DNA of 30,034 bases from positions 1-30,034 of the IMG/VR virus record IMGVR_UViG_3300046011_000902, one strand, 5' to 3'. The notes below the pieces were generated by a model. That model saw only the letters and a list, made by a program, of their open reading frames with translations. It had not been told where the DNA came from and did not search any database. Both the position numbers and the translations under genes were made by a program. This document shows, piece after piece, positions 1-6,840 of the stretch (position 1 is the first letter of the stretch; the number at the start of each line of letters is the position of its first letter). Origin of the DNA: a virus.

Positions 1-76
1 CAACCCGCGCTCGATGATTATTGGACAACTTCAGACTATACAGAGAAATAAAACCACACGATCTAGCATAAAACAG

Positions 77-105
77 TTGACATTGATACGAAACAGTGCT
101 ATAAT
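77..105 (+). promoter_or_regulatory. Perfect sigma70 promoter with extended -10
   Basis: TTGACA lies at 77-82, followed by a 17-base spacer and TATAAT at 100-105. A TG at 97-98 makes an extended -10 (TGnTATAAT). All 12 core positions match the bacterial consensus, so start of transcription is expected near 112. It would drive the DUF3150/AAA+/VWA cassette, probably as an early promoter read by the unmodified host polymerase. The last point is inference; the hexamer match is seen directly. Confidence 0.9.
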
Positions 106-145
106 GTAGTTTGTAGTGAGTGAAGTAGTTCAAACCCTGAACCCT

Positions 146-163
146 GTTAGTCGACCGACTAAC
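146..163 (+). repeat. 8-bp inverted repeat in the leader of gene 1
   Basis: GTTAGTCG (146-153), a 2-base loop and CGACTAAC (156-163) form an inverted repeat in the 5' leader, six bases before the AAGGAG ribosome site (169-174). A related 18-mer recurs at 1095-1112. It may be an operator dyad for a DNA-binding protein, or an RNA hairpin next to the ribosome site. The two-base loop is tight for RNA, which favours a DNA-level site or a shorter stem. Confidence 0.6.
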
Positions 164-180
164 AACCCAAGGAGCTAAGC

Positions 181-1095
181 ATGAATCACCCTGCCAATAT
201 CTCAGCGCCCAGCATCGCATCCTCTGCGGTGCTCATCGACCTCTCAATCAGCACGTGGACAGGCCGTAAGTTGGACAAGCGTGCAAGTAACGATGTGACT
301 GCACAGAACAACGCAGCCAAGGGTGTGGCTGCCGTGACCAAGCGACTGCTCGGTGACTGTGCCGAGCTGGAAGCAATCCAGAAGTTCGCAGCGAACGCTC
401 GGAACACACACTATGCGATGACGATGCCGTGGTCGGACCTCGGGCTGCGGTTGTGCACGACGGTGATGTACGTGGGGACATCTCAGCGTGACGGGTACGA
501 GACTGTGATGACTGATCTGCAAGCCGAGTTCCACCGGCTGACCGAGCAGTTCCTCAGTGCCTACGACTGGGAGATTCAGAACGCGCAGCTAAAACTTGGC
601 ACGCTGTTCAACGCCGACGAGTATCCGACGAGGGATGCGGTAGCAGATAAGTTCAAGTTCCGGTTCGCAGCCATGCCGCTGCCTGATGCGGGTGACTGGC
701 GACTCGACATCAACAACGAGGCGATGGCGTCAATGCGTACGCAGTATGAGCACTTCTACAGTGAGCAGTTGAAGGATGCCATGGGCGACATCTGGCGGCG
801 TGCATACGATGCGTTGTCCAAGATGTCCGAGCGGCTCGACTACGCCGACGACGCTACGAAGAAGGTGTTTCGTGACTCGCTGGTCACTAACGTGCAGGAG
901 ATCATCAACCTGCTGGAAGCGTGCAACGTGACAAACGACCCGGCGATGGTCGACGCACACCGCAGGCTGGATGCTGCGATGCAGGGGATTACGCCGGATG
1001 CGCTGCGTGACGATGCACACCTGCGTGCCGAGACTAAACGGCAGGTCGACGCCGTGAAGAAGATTATCGACAACCTGCCCGGGCTGGGGTTCTAG
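181..1095 (+). CDS. DUF3150-like protein
   Basis: This 304-residue protein has no catalytic motif that I recognise. Residues about 16-32 (hydrophobic LIDLSIS then W-T-G-R-K) match what I remember of the start of the DUF3150 family, which in plasmids and phages sits beside CobS-like AAA+ genes, as here. The rest looks mostly alpha-helical and charged. The start is set by AAGGAG at 169-174, six bases upstream of the ATG. It is the first gene after the strong promoter, and the AAA+ gene follows after 46 bases. A role as adaptor or partner of the ATPase and VWA protein is inference from gene order. Family assignment is from memory of the N-terminal pattern; no function is established. Confidence 0.72.
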   Translation: MNHPANISAPSIASSAVLIDLSISTWTGRKLDKRASNDVTAQNNAAKGVAAVTKRLLGDCAELEAIQKFAANARNTHYAMTMPWSDLGLRLCTTVMYVGTSQRDGYETVMTDLQAEFHRLTEQFLSAYDWEIQNAQLKLGTLFNADEYPTRDAVADKFKFRFAAMPLPDAGDWRLDINNEAMASMRTQYEHFYSEQLKDAMGDIWRRAYDALSKMSERLDYADDATKKVFRDSLVTNVQEIINLLEACNVTNDPAMVDAHRRLDAAMQGITPDALRDDAHLRAETKRQVDAVKKIIDNLPGLGF

Positions 1096-1112
1096 TTAGC
1101 CCGCCGACTAAC
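1095..1112 (+). repeat. Imperfect second copy of the 18-mer leader dyad
   Basis: GTTAGCCCGCCGACTAAC matches the 146-163 dyad at 15 of 18 positions and keeps the GTTAG and CGACTAAC ends. It begins at the last base of the DUF3150-like stop codon and precedes the AAA+ gene. Both copies are followed by AACAAC or a near match and then a ribosome site, so the repeat marks the leaders of two successive genes. It could be an operator pair or a processing/translation signal. Confidence 0.55.
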
Positions 1113-1141
1113 AACACATAACACAACCCACGGAGTAAACC

Positions 1142-2233
1142 ATGACTACTGCAACAACACTGTATGCCCTGTCGCTCGACCAGATCGAGCAAGCCATCGC
1201 CACGGGGGGTAACAAGCGGACAATCCTCGTGCAAGGTCACATGGGCACGGGCAAGTCCTCACTTCTCAAGGCGCTTGCCAAGCGGTTCCCCACGCACACA
1301 CCGTGTTACTTCGACTGCACAACTAAAGATCTCGGTGACATCATGATCCCCCAGTTGTTGACAATCGACGAGGAGGGGTGCGTGCGGCTGGTGCCTAACG
1401 AGGAGCTGGGCCTGCACCTGAAGAAGCCGATCATCCTGATGATCGACGAGTATGGCAAAGCCAACCCGTCGGTGAAGAACGCGATGCTGCGCATCATGCT
1501 GGAGGGCAAGATCGCAGCATACGAGAAGCACCCTGACTCGATCATCTTTGCGACAACTAACCTCGGGGCCGAGGGGGTAGGTGACATCCTGCCACCTCAT
1601 GCACGCAACCGGATCTCAATCGTGACGGTGCGTAAGTCTACGAACATGGAGTGGATCGAGTGGGGTATCAACCATGGCGTCGATCACACGCTGCTTGGTT
1701 GGTGTAAGGACAACCCGCAGTTGTTCGCATCGTTCGAGGACGTGAAAGACCCGGAGAACAATCCGTACATTTTCCATCCCAAGTCTGCGCGAACATCGTT
1801 TGTCACACCCCGGTCACTTGAAGCTGCGTCTGACTGGCTGAAGGTGCGGGCAGACATGGATGACCAGACGCTCACTGCGTTGTTGATAGGCACCATCGGT
1901 GAGCGCGGTGCGATGGACCTGATGGCGTTCGTCAAGCTCGCTGATCAGTTGCCCTCGCTGGAGTCCATCAAGAAAGATCCGATGCAAGCCAAGGTGCCCG
2001 AGTCGGATGCTGCGGTGTGTATGGTGGTCTACCGCACGCTGGCTGTGATCGAGGCCGGGTGGGTTTCCGCGTGGATGGACTACATGCAGCGGCTGGACAA
2101 GGAGGCACAAGGTCTGTTTGCCAACGGCGTGCGTAACAGCAAGTACGACCGGCAAGCGGTGGTGATGCAGAACAAATCGTTCCGTGACTGGGCGCTGGCT
2201 AACAACTTCATGTTCGCAGCGGACAAGAAGTAA
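1142..2233 (+). CDS. MoxR/CobS-like AAA+ ATPase
   Basis: This 363-residue AAA+ ATPase carries a Walker A at residues 32-40 (GHMGTGKSS, K38), a Walker B near 98-103 (ILMIDE, D102 and E103), a sensor-1-like ATTN further on, and an arginine-rich HARNRI segment that could be the arginine finger. The fold order fits the MoxR/CobS group, whose members remodel or insert metals into partner proteins together with a VWA protein. Here the VWA partner is the next gene, 10 bases downstream, and a DUF3150-like gene precedes it. The ATG follows CGGAG with six bases of spacing. The substrate cannot be read from the sequence. Cobalamin synthesis is unlikely because no other cobaltochelatase gene is present. 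Confidence 0.9.
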   Translation: MTTATTLYALSLDQIEQAIATGGNKRTILVQGHMGTGKSSLLKALAKRFPTHTPCYFDCTTKDLGDIMIPQLLTIDEEGCVRLVPNEELGLHLKKPIILMIDEYGKANPSVKNAMLRIMLEGKIAAYEKHPDSIIFATTNLGAEGVGDILPPHARNRISIVTVRKSTNMEWIEWGINHGVDHTLLGWCKDNPQLFASFEDVKDPENNPYIFHPKSARTSFVTPRSLEAASDWLKVRADMDDQTLTALLIGTIGERGAMDLMAFVKLADQLPSLESIKKDPMQAKVPESDAAVCMVVYRTLAVIEAGWVSAWMDYMQRLDKEAQGLFANGVRNSKYDRQAVVMQNKSFRDWALANNFMFAADKK

Positions 2234-2243
2234 GGAGAACAAC

Positions 2244-3455
2244 ATGCTGATGATCGGTAAACAACTGACCGCTGAGCAGCGGCTGACCAAGGGTGTCGTG
2301 GACATCATGGGTAATCTGAAGTACGTGGCACTCGCAGGCGTGCTCATGGTGGGTAAGCGTGAGGTGAGTGAGACGGTGCCGACCGCCTGCACTAACGGGC
2401 GTGACGAGATGTATGGACGTGCGTTCGTCGATGAGTTTGGGGATGCCGAGCTGCGGTTCGTCGTGCTGCACGAGTGCTATCACAAGTTGTACAGGCACCT
2501 CACCACGTGGCGTCATCTGTACGACGAGAACCCGCGCCTTGCGAACATGGCATGCGACTACGTGATCAACATCAAGCTGGTGGATGACAACAAGGACGGG
2601 TTCGCTCGGATGCCCATGCGTAACGGCAAGCCTGTGGGTCTGATCGACGAGCGGTTCCGTGGCATGAACGCTGCACAGGTCTACAAGATCCTGAAGGATG
2701 AGAACGACGACGATGATGGTGGTGGCGGGGGTGGTGAGAGTGGCGACAACGGGCTCGACTCGCACGACTGGGAGGGTGCCGAGGAGATGAGCGACGAGGA
2801 GCGCAAGACCCTTGAGCGTGACATTGACGAAGCCATCCGGCAGGGTGCGTTGATCGCAGGAAAACTTGGCACCGGTGGGGATCGTGACATTGAGGCACTC
2901 CTCAACCCCAAGGTCGATTGGCGCGAGGCGCTGCGTGAGTTTGTCACGGCAACCTGCGCAGGTAACGATTACTCCACGTGGAAACGACCCAACCGTCGGT
3001 TCATCGGTGCGGGGATATACATGCCATCCGGCGTGAGTGAGAAGGTGGGCGAGCTGGTGATTGCCATCGACACGTCGGGCTCCATCGGTAGCCGTGAGCT
3101 GTCCCGGTTCTTGGGCGAGGTGCAGGGTATCTGTGCAACCGTCAAGCCTGATGCGATCCGGCTCCTCTACTGGGACACCGAGGTGTGTGCCGACGAGAAG
3201 TATGTGGATGCAGAGATCGAGAACTTGGCCGCAAGCACCAAGCCTGCGGGGGGTGGTGGCACCCGTGTGTCCTGCGTACCCAGATATATCACCGAGCATG
3301 GCATCAAGGCGCAGGCAGCGGTGGTGCTGACAGATGGTCATCTGGGTGGGGACTGGGGCTCATGGTCCATGCCCGTGCTCTGGTGCATCGTCGATAACAA
3401 ACACGCTCACCCTGACTGTGGGAAAGCAGTGCACGTGAATGACTTGAACGATTGA
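2244..3455 (+). CDS. Metallopeptidase-VWA protein (DUF2201/CobT-like)
   Basis: This 403-residue protein has two parts. The N-terminal part holds HExxH at residues 76-80 (HECYH), followed by another H and R and by an N-x-A-C-D-x-x-I-N segment near 101-109, as in the putative metallopeptidase half of DUF2201. A glycine- and Asp/Glu-rich linker (about 153-190) follows, like the acidic linker of CobT. The C-terminal part is a VWA-like domain with an intact MIDAS motif D276-T-S278-G-S280. The start chosen is the ATG at 2244, because AAGGAG (2232-2237) precedes it. An in-frame upstream start at 2184 lies inside the AAA+ gene. It is the likely partner of the AAA+ ATPase. Peptidase activity is predicted, not shown. 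Confidence 0.88.
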   Translation: MLMIGKQLTAEQRLTKGVVDIMGNLKYVALAGVLMVGKREVSETVPTACTNGRDEMYGRAFVDEFGDAELRFVVLHECYHKLYRHLTTWRHLYDENPRLANMACDYVINIKLVDDNKDGFARMPMRNGKPVGLIDERFRGMNAAQVYKILKDENDDDDGGGGGGESGDNGLDSHDWEGAEEMSDEERKTLERDIDEAIRQGALIAGKLGTGGDRDIEALLNPKVDWREALREFVTATCAGNDYSTWKRPNRRFIGAGIYMPSGVSEKVGELVIAIDTSGSIGSRELSRFLGEVQGICATVKPDAIRLLYWDTEVCADEKYVDAEIENLAASTKPAGGGGTRVSCVPRYITEHGIKAQAAVVLTDGHLGGDWGSWSMPVLWCIVDNKHAHPDCGKAVHVNDLND

Positions 3456-3478
3456 GATAACACAACTGGAGAACCAAC

Positions 3479-4462
3479 ATGGCATACGGACATAAAAGCG
3501 TCGATGAGATTGTTTACAGCACGAAAGGCGCTATCGAAAACCAAGCGGGTATAGCTGCGCGGTATGAACACACCCCGTCGGCAGCAGAGCTTGACGGTGT
3601 GTACGTGATACGGGAACTAGCGCACTTCTGTACTGAGGTGCGGCGCTACCATCGGAAAATAAAGTTTGGCGTGCACAGCAGTGCCACTGGGTATGACTAC
3701 AAGGAGGCGAGCGACGGCTCGGGCTCGGCGATTGTGTTCAACGAGATGTGGGCGTACTTTGATGGGGACGATTACGCTGTGATGCGGCTGGGCTACGCCG
3801 ATTACAACGTCGGGCCGTCTGCAAAACCCACGTTTGGTGTGTACTCACGTCTTATCAGAAATGAGAAGTACGACAAGGGGCGCAGGCAGTACCACATGGC
3901 GACGACCGAGCACCTCCCTCGGGCGGTCAAGAACGTGCAGAAGTACATGAAGCCATACACGTTGGCCGAGCGTGCGGGGTTGACGTATGACGACTTCAGG
4001 TATGCGGTGGACCATCAGATCTCGGTGCCGCACAACATGTTCAACAAGAGTCTGTCCTCGGTGTGGCACCACAGTGCGCTCACAAGCGAGCTGACCGCGC
4101 TGATCCAGAGCGGGTACACGTTCACCGATGCGTCATTCCACAACACCGTGATGAGTCTGATCGAGGCGCAAGCTACACGCACGGCGATGGCAGCTAAGCA
4201 GCACCACGGGTGGTATGTCACGGTGCGGGAGAGTAACGCGGCACAAGTGTTTGACGTGCTGTCGATATACGACATCAAGCGCACGTCGCTGACCGATGTT
4301 GTCCGCAGCGCCGGTACGAGGACATACGCGATGGACGAGCTGGACGCCGAGCACCCGGAGTTGTTTGGCAAGATCGCTGCGCTGTCTATGGTGGACAAGG
4401 GCACGCTCATTGAGGACGTGGGTATGCGGGTAGCTGACAATGCGTTCTGGGTGCTGCGATGA
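3479..4462 (+). CDS. Unrecognised 327-aa protein of the MoxR-VWA cassette
   Basis: I do not recognise this protein. It is soluble, with many Tyr, His and Arg residues and no transmembrane segment. Its last 40 residues (P-E-L-F, then A-A-L-S-M, then E-D-V-G-M-R and N-A-F-W-V) align with the C-terminus of the next gene product, suggesting a shared small domain. The ATG follows TGGAG with a usual gap and lies 23 bases after the VWA gene. The downstream gene starts inside its stop codon (ATGA). Position and spacing put it in the same transcript as the AAA+/VWA genes, so it may be a substrate or accessory factor. That is inference. Confidence 0.75.
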   Translation: MAYGHKSVDEIVYSTKGAIENQAGIAARYEHTPSAAELDGVYVIRELAHFCTEVRRYHRKIKFGVHSSATGYDYKEASDGSGSAIVFNEMWAYFDGDDYAVMRLGYADYNVGPSAKPTFGVYSRLIRNEKYDKGRRQYHMATTEHLPRAVKNVQKYMKPYTLAERAGLTYDDFRYAVDHQISVPHNMFNKSLSSVWHHSALTSELTALIQSGYTFTDASFHNTVMSLIEAQATRTAMAAKQHHGWYVTVRESNAAQVFDVLSIYDIKRTSLTDVVRSAGTRTYAMDELDAEHPELFGKIAALSMVDKGTLIEDVGMRVADNAFWVLR

Positions 4463-4875
4463 ACACAATCACACTTCCTCCGGCGCAGACCCCTGACAAG
4501 GCAGTACGGGAGATTGTCACAGGACAGAGCGGGCCATCAGCCCGAGCAGTCATCCTGCACTACGTGATGCAGTTCGATACGAATCTTGCATCCGCAGGTA
4601 AAGAAGTTTTGACGATGATTGATGATGATCGCGTCTATCGGGTGAGTATCTTTCCTGATGGTGTCGATGTTGTCTGTTTTGGACTTAGTAGTATTGACTC
4701 TAAGTTGGAAGGTCACTATGATCGTGTAGACGATCTACCCAACTGGGTCAAAGAACGCCTTGCTGTTTTGAACATGATGCCGCCCAAACCTCCGACGAAC
4801 ATTGTCGAGGGGATCGGTCGTCGGATTTCTACCAACGTGTACTGGGTATACAACTCAGACATTGCTAACTCTTGA
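4459..4875 (+). CDS. Unrecognised 138-aa protein with shared C-terminal tail
   Basis: The function is unknown. The start ATG overlaps the previous stop (ATGA), indicating coupled translation. Residues about 90-133 resemble the C-terminus of the 327-residue protein upstream: P-N-W-V-K-E-R-L-A-V-L-N-M, a short spacer, then V-E-G-I-G-R-R and N-V-Y-W-V. The N-terminal half lacks a visible motif. From about 4600 the base composition looks more AT-rich and the codon choice less biased than in the neighbouring genes, which may mean a separate origin. It ends the cassette that begins at the strong promoter. Confidence 0.7.
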   Translation: MNTITLPPAQTPDKAVREIVTGQSGPSARAVILHYVMQFDTNLASAGKEVLTMIDDDRVYRVSIFPDGVDVVCFGLSSIDSKLEGHYDRVDDLPNWVKERLAVLNMMPPKPPTNIVEGIGRRISTNVYWVYNSDIANS

Positions 4876-4886
4876 AGGAAAGAACC

Positions 4887-5237
4887 ATGCCACGCACTCG
4901 CAGTCGTACAGCCAAGATCCGCCGCATGATCGAAGAAGGCCACGACACAAAAACAATCGTCGCCAAGCTGCGTTGTAAACCGCAGCACGTCTACAACGTG
5001 CGCTACAAGATCAAGGTGAAAGAAGGACTGGGATCTCTTGCCCCGTCCACGCCCATGCCAAACGAAGGCATAGGAACTGGTATCGCTTCTGCGCCGCCCA
5101 TAGCCGAGGTCCCGCCCACATTTCGATTTGATCCTGCACCGGTCAAAGCCGAAGGCGCACCGATCCCCGGGGCCATCATTGAGATCGAGCCGCCCAAGCC
5201 CACGCTGTGGCAACGCATCAAGGGGTGGTTCAAATGA
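4887..5237 (+). CDS. Small helix-turn-helix-like protein
   Basis: This 116-residue protein has a basic N-terminus (R-T-R-S-R-T-A-K-I-R-R-M-I) and then a predicted helix-turn-helix at about residues 8-40: I-E-E-G-H-D-T-K-T-I-V-A, turn, Q-H-V-Y-N-V-R. This resembles the resolvase/transposase-type HTH used for DNA binding. A Pro-rich linker (about 50-105) leads to a short basic, aromatic tail (L-W-Q-R-I-K-G-W-F-K). The ATG at 4887 is preferred over a TTG at 4872 because a GAAGGAAAG ribosome site lies just before it. It could be a transcription regulator for the early genes; no target is known. Confidence 0.72.
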   Translation: MPRTRSRTAKIRRMIEEGHDTKTIVAKLRCKPQHVYNVRYKIKVKEGLGSLAPSTPMPNEGIGTGIASAPPIAEVPPTFRFDPAPVKAEGAPIPGAIIEIEPPKPTLWQRIKGWFK

Positions 5238-5425
5238 GTGTATGCAGCAACTGCGGAAGCTGGAAGTCGCAGGTGAAGGAGAGCCGCAGGGACACTAGGT
5301 ACGGCTGGAAGTGGCGATTACGAGACTGCTCGGAGTGTGAGCACCGGTGGAGCACCTACGAGGTGCCCGCTGAAATGTTATCGGTCGACGGTGAAGGCGA
5401 CCCGAACGGGAGGTTGGAGCGATGA
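5234..5425 (+). CDS. NrdR-like stand-alone zinc ribbon
   Basis: This 63-residue protein has paired cysteines C4-x2-C7 and C32-x2-C35, with R-L-R-D-C-S-E-C and then R-W-S-T-Y-E. The pattern closely follows the N-terminal zinc ribbon of the ribonucleotide reductase repressor NrdR (CxxC, basic strand, ReCxxC, RFTTYE). The ATP-cone domain that completes NrdR is absent, so it is at best a DNA-binding module. The ATG overlaps the previous stop (ATGA). Whether it acts on host nrd promoters or on phage promoters is unknown. Confidence 0.78.
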   Translation: MSVCSNCGSWKSQVKESRRDTRYGWKWRLRDCSECEHRWSTYEVPAEMLSVDGEGDPNGRLER

Positions 5426-5646
5426 ACCGAGACGAGATCCTGAAGATCGCTGCTGAGGCCGGAGCGTTTCCAGAACTGTCTGAGACGCCAGAAAAAGATA
5501 TGGCATTTCTGATGCGCGTTGTAGAGCGTGTTGCAGCCTACGAGCGTGAGCGGTGCATCCTGATGCTGGAGCGCCTGCACGAGCAGGTAGGTGATCGGCA
5601 CAACTACTACTTGCACGCAGCCAAAGTGCTGAAGGGGGAGATATGA
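5422..5646 (+). CDS. Small phage protein, unknown
   Basis: The product has 74 residues and is predicted mostly helical and acidic at its start. No domain with an assigned function is recognised. The N-terminal pattern (M-x-R-D-E-I-L-K-I-A-x-E-A-G) and the R-V-A-A-Y-E-R-E-R segment are common in small phage early proteins as I remember them. It is coupled to both neighbours by ATGA overlaps, and GGAG lies in the upstream gene at a suitable distance. Confidence 0.75.
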   Translation: MNRDEILKIAAEAGAFPELSETPEKDMAFLMRVVERVAAYERERCILMLERLHEQVGDRHNYYLHAAKVLKGEI

Positions 5647-5774
5647 CCGAATCTTTCTTCATCGGCTGGGCCGTGGGCATCGTGCTTGGCTATGTGATCT
5701 GGGCACCTGAGACACGGTTCAAGAAGAACTTTGTTGACGGTCTGACACTGCGGTTTTTGTGGAGACGGAGATGA
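5643..5774 (+). CDS. 43-aa single-pass membrane peptide
   Basis: ATG at 5643 overlaps the previous stop (ATGA) and TGA at 5772-5774 overlaps the next ATG, so the frame is tiled exactly between two genes. The peptide has one hydrophobic segment (residues about 5-21, FFIGWAVGIVLGYVIWA) followed by a basic C-terminal tail ending W-R-R-R. This suggests an inner-membrane peptide with the positive tail in the cytoplasm. Function is unknown. It could be a membrane-acting early protein; a holin is unlikely this deep in the early region. Confidence 0.65.
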   Translation: MTESFFIGWAVGIVLGYVIWAPETRFKKNFVDGLTLRFLWRRR

Positions 5775-5965
5775 GGCACCACCGTCTGTACTACGTCATG
5801 CTCGACAAAGCCCGCAAGTTTTCGTTTGGCTACAGCAACTTCATCGTCACGCCGTATCTAGGTCGGGCGCGGTACTACGCGAAGCGGCTGAAACGGAAAG
5901 ACCGGCAGATTGATGTACGAGAGCGTGGTAAACGTGGGTATGTATTGAAAGGGAGTTGGCTATGA
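5771..5965 (+). CDS. Small basic protein, unknown
   Basis: This 64-residue protein is strongly basic (R/K-rich around residues 30-58) with several Tyr residues, consistent with nucleic acid binding, though no named domain is recognised. The ATG at 5771 overlaps the upstream stop and is preceded by GGAGACGGAG. The GTG at 5759 is a less likely start. It ends at an ATGA overlap with the next gene. Confidence 0.7.
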   Translation: MRHHRLYYVMLDKARKFSFGYSNFIVTPYLGRARYYAKRLKRKDRQIDVRERGKRGYVLKGSWL

Positions 5966-6351
5966 GCATCGAGGTAATGCGACAGGCGCTGGAGGCGTTG
6001 GATCATGAAGCCAACAAAGGCAACGACAACGCATATCAGTGTGAACGTGATGCCCTCCGCGCTGCCATCGAGCAGGCTGAGAAGCAGGAGCCGGTGGCGT
6101 GGATGTACGACTTTTTGTCAGACAACCGAGACGAAGTGATTCGAAATTGGGTTACGCAATCGCAGGATGACATCACACGAGAGAACGGTTTCAACGTTCG
6201 ACCGCTCTACACTGCACCGCGCGAATGGGTCGAACTGACGGACGACGAAGCGCGCGCGCTGGTTAATCGAGCGACGTTCGGCGATAGAACAAACTGGCAA
6301 GCGTTGGTTTACATGGTCGATGCAAAGCTAAAGGAGAAGAATCATGGCTAA
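5962..6351 (+). CDS. Phage early protein with PVAW and EWVxLTDxE motifs
   Basis: This 129-residue protein has an N-terminal helical part (M-R-Q-A-L-E-A-L ... A-L-R-A-A-I-E-Q-A), a central E-P-V-A-W-M-Y motif, a P-L-Y-T-A-P motif and the C-terminal E-W-V-E-L-T-D-D-E-A. This architecture is common in small early proteins of tailed phages and has no known function. The C-terminal part is shared with the next gene. The ATG at 5962 overlaps the upstream stop (ATGA), with AGGGAG before it. Confidence 0.8.
   Translation: MSIEVMRQALEALDHEANKGNDNAYQCERDALRAAIEQAEKQEPVAWMYDFLSDNRDEVIRNWVTQSQDDITRENGFNVRPLYTAPREWVELTDDEARALVNRATFGDRTNWQALVYMVDAKLKEKNHG
6322..6341 (+). repeat. 20-bp direct repeat, copy 1 (codes AKLKEK and carries a ribosome site)
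   Basis: An identical 20-base run occurs at 6322-6341 and 6533-6552. It encodes the end of each of two successive small proteins and at the same time contains the AAGGAG used by the following gene. It is therefore a duplicated gene-end/ribosome-site cassette. Confidence 0.75.
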
Positions 6352-6559
6352 GCCCATGACCCGTGTCGAGTGGGAGAACTGGGTTGAGAAGGCGTGGGCC
6401 ACGGCTCAGGAATCAGCGAAAGAACCAAAGGAATGGGTCGGGCTGACGGATGAGGAGATCAAAGAGATCATCGGCCCGTGGGGTGATACACCAATTAAGG
6501 GCTATACAAGAAAGTTATTCGATCAGATCGAAGCAAAGCTAAAGGAGAAGAACACATGA
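6344..6559 (+). CDS. Small paralogue sharing the EWVxLTDxE module
   Basis: This 71-residue protein repeats the C-terminal module of the preceding product: E-W-V-G-L-T-D-E-E-I and the ending A-K-L-K-E-K-N. It lacks the PVAW and PLYTAP part, so it appears to be a trimmed duplicate. The start overlaps the upstream gene by eight bases with AAGGAG at 6331-6336, and the stop overlaps the VRR-NUC start (ATGA). Function is unknown. Confidence 0.75.
   Translation: MAKPMTRVEWENWVEKAWATAQESAKEPKEWVGLTDEEIKEIIGPWGDTPIKGYTRKLFDQIEAKLKEKNT
6533..6552 (+). repeat. 20-bp direct repeat, copy 2
   Basis: Identical to 6322-6341. Here the AAGGAG serves the VRR-NUC gene starting at 6556. The 211-base distance is close to one gene length, as expected from tandem duplication of a small gene. 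Confidence 0.75.
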
Positions 6560-6840
6560 CCCCGGAAGCCAAGGTCAAGCGACGAGTTGTCGCGCAACTC
6601 AAGACACTCGGTGCCTATTACTTCTACCCCGTCACGGGTGGATACGGCAGTAGCGGGGTGCCTGACATCGTAGGGTGCTACGACGGAAAGTTTTTTGCCA
6701 TCGAATGCAAAGCGGGGAGGAACACACCGACTCCGCTGCAACAGAAGAACCTATCTGACATCACCGCCCAAGGTGGTGCAGTGCTGGTCGTTAATGAAGA
6801 CAACCTAGAAGGAGTTACACCGTGGATCAACTCACTATGA
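6556..6840 (+). CDS. VRR-NUC domain nuclease
   Basis: This 94-residue protein is a minimal VRR-NUC (PD-(D/E)xK superfamily) nuclease. An N-terminal helix (E-A-K-V-K-R-R-V-V-A-Q-L) leads to G-V-P36-D37-I-V-G and then A-I-E50-C-K52-A-G, the catalytic D...ExK set, followed by T-P-L-Q-Q and a final strand-helix. Stand-alone phage VRR-NUC proteins are thought to act in replication or recombination, possibly as Holliday-junction or flap nucleases; the exact substrate is not evident here. The length is normal for the family. It is coupled to the gene before by ATGA, and the next gene overlaps its end. Confidence 0.93.
   Translation: MTPEAKVKRRVVAQLKTLGAYYFYPVTGGYGSSGVPDIVGCYDGKFFAIECKAGRNTPTPLQQKNLSDITAQGGAVLVVNEDNLEGVTPWINSL

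Noticed and set aside
2208-3341. Long minus-strand open frame (377 codons) opposite the VWA gene
   Set aside because: It mirrors the codon bias of the plus-strand gene, has no ribosome site or domain, and the plus-strand frame has clear HExxH and MIDAS motifs.
1142-3455. Cobaltochelatase CobS/CobT for cobalamin synthesis
   Set aside because: Only the AAA+ and VWA parts are present; no CobN-like subunit or other cobalamin gene is in the window, and the HExxH domain points to a different use.
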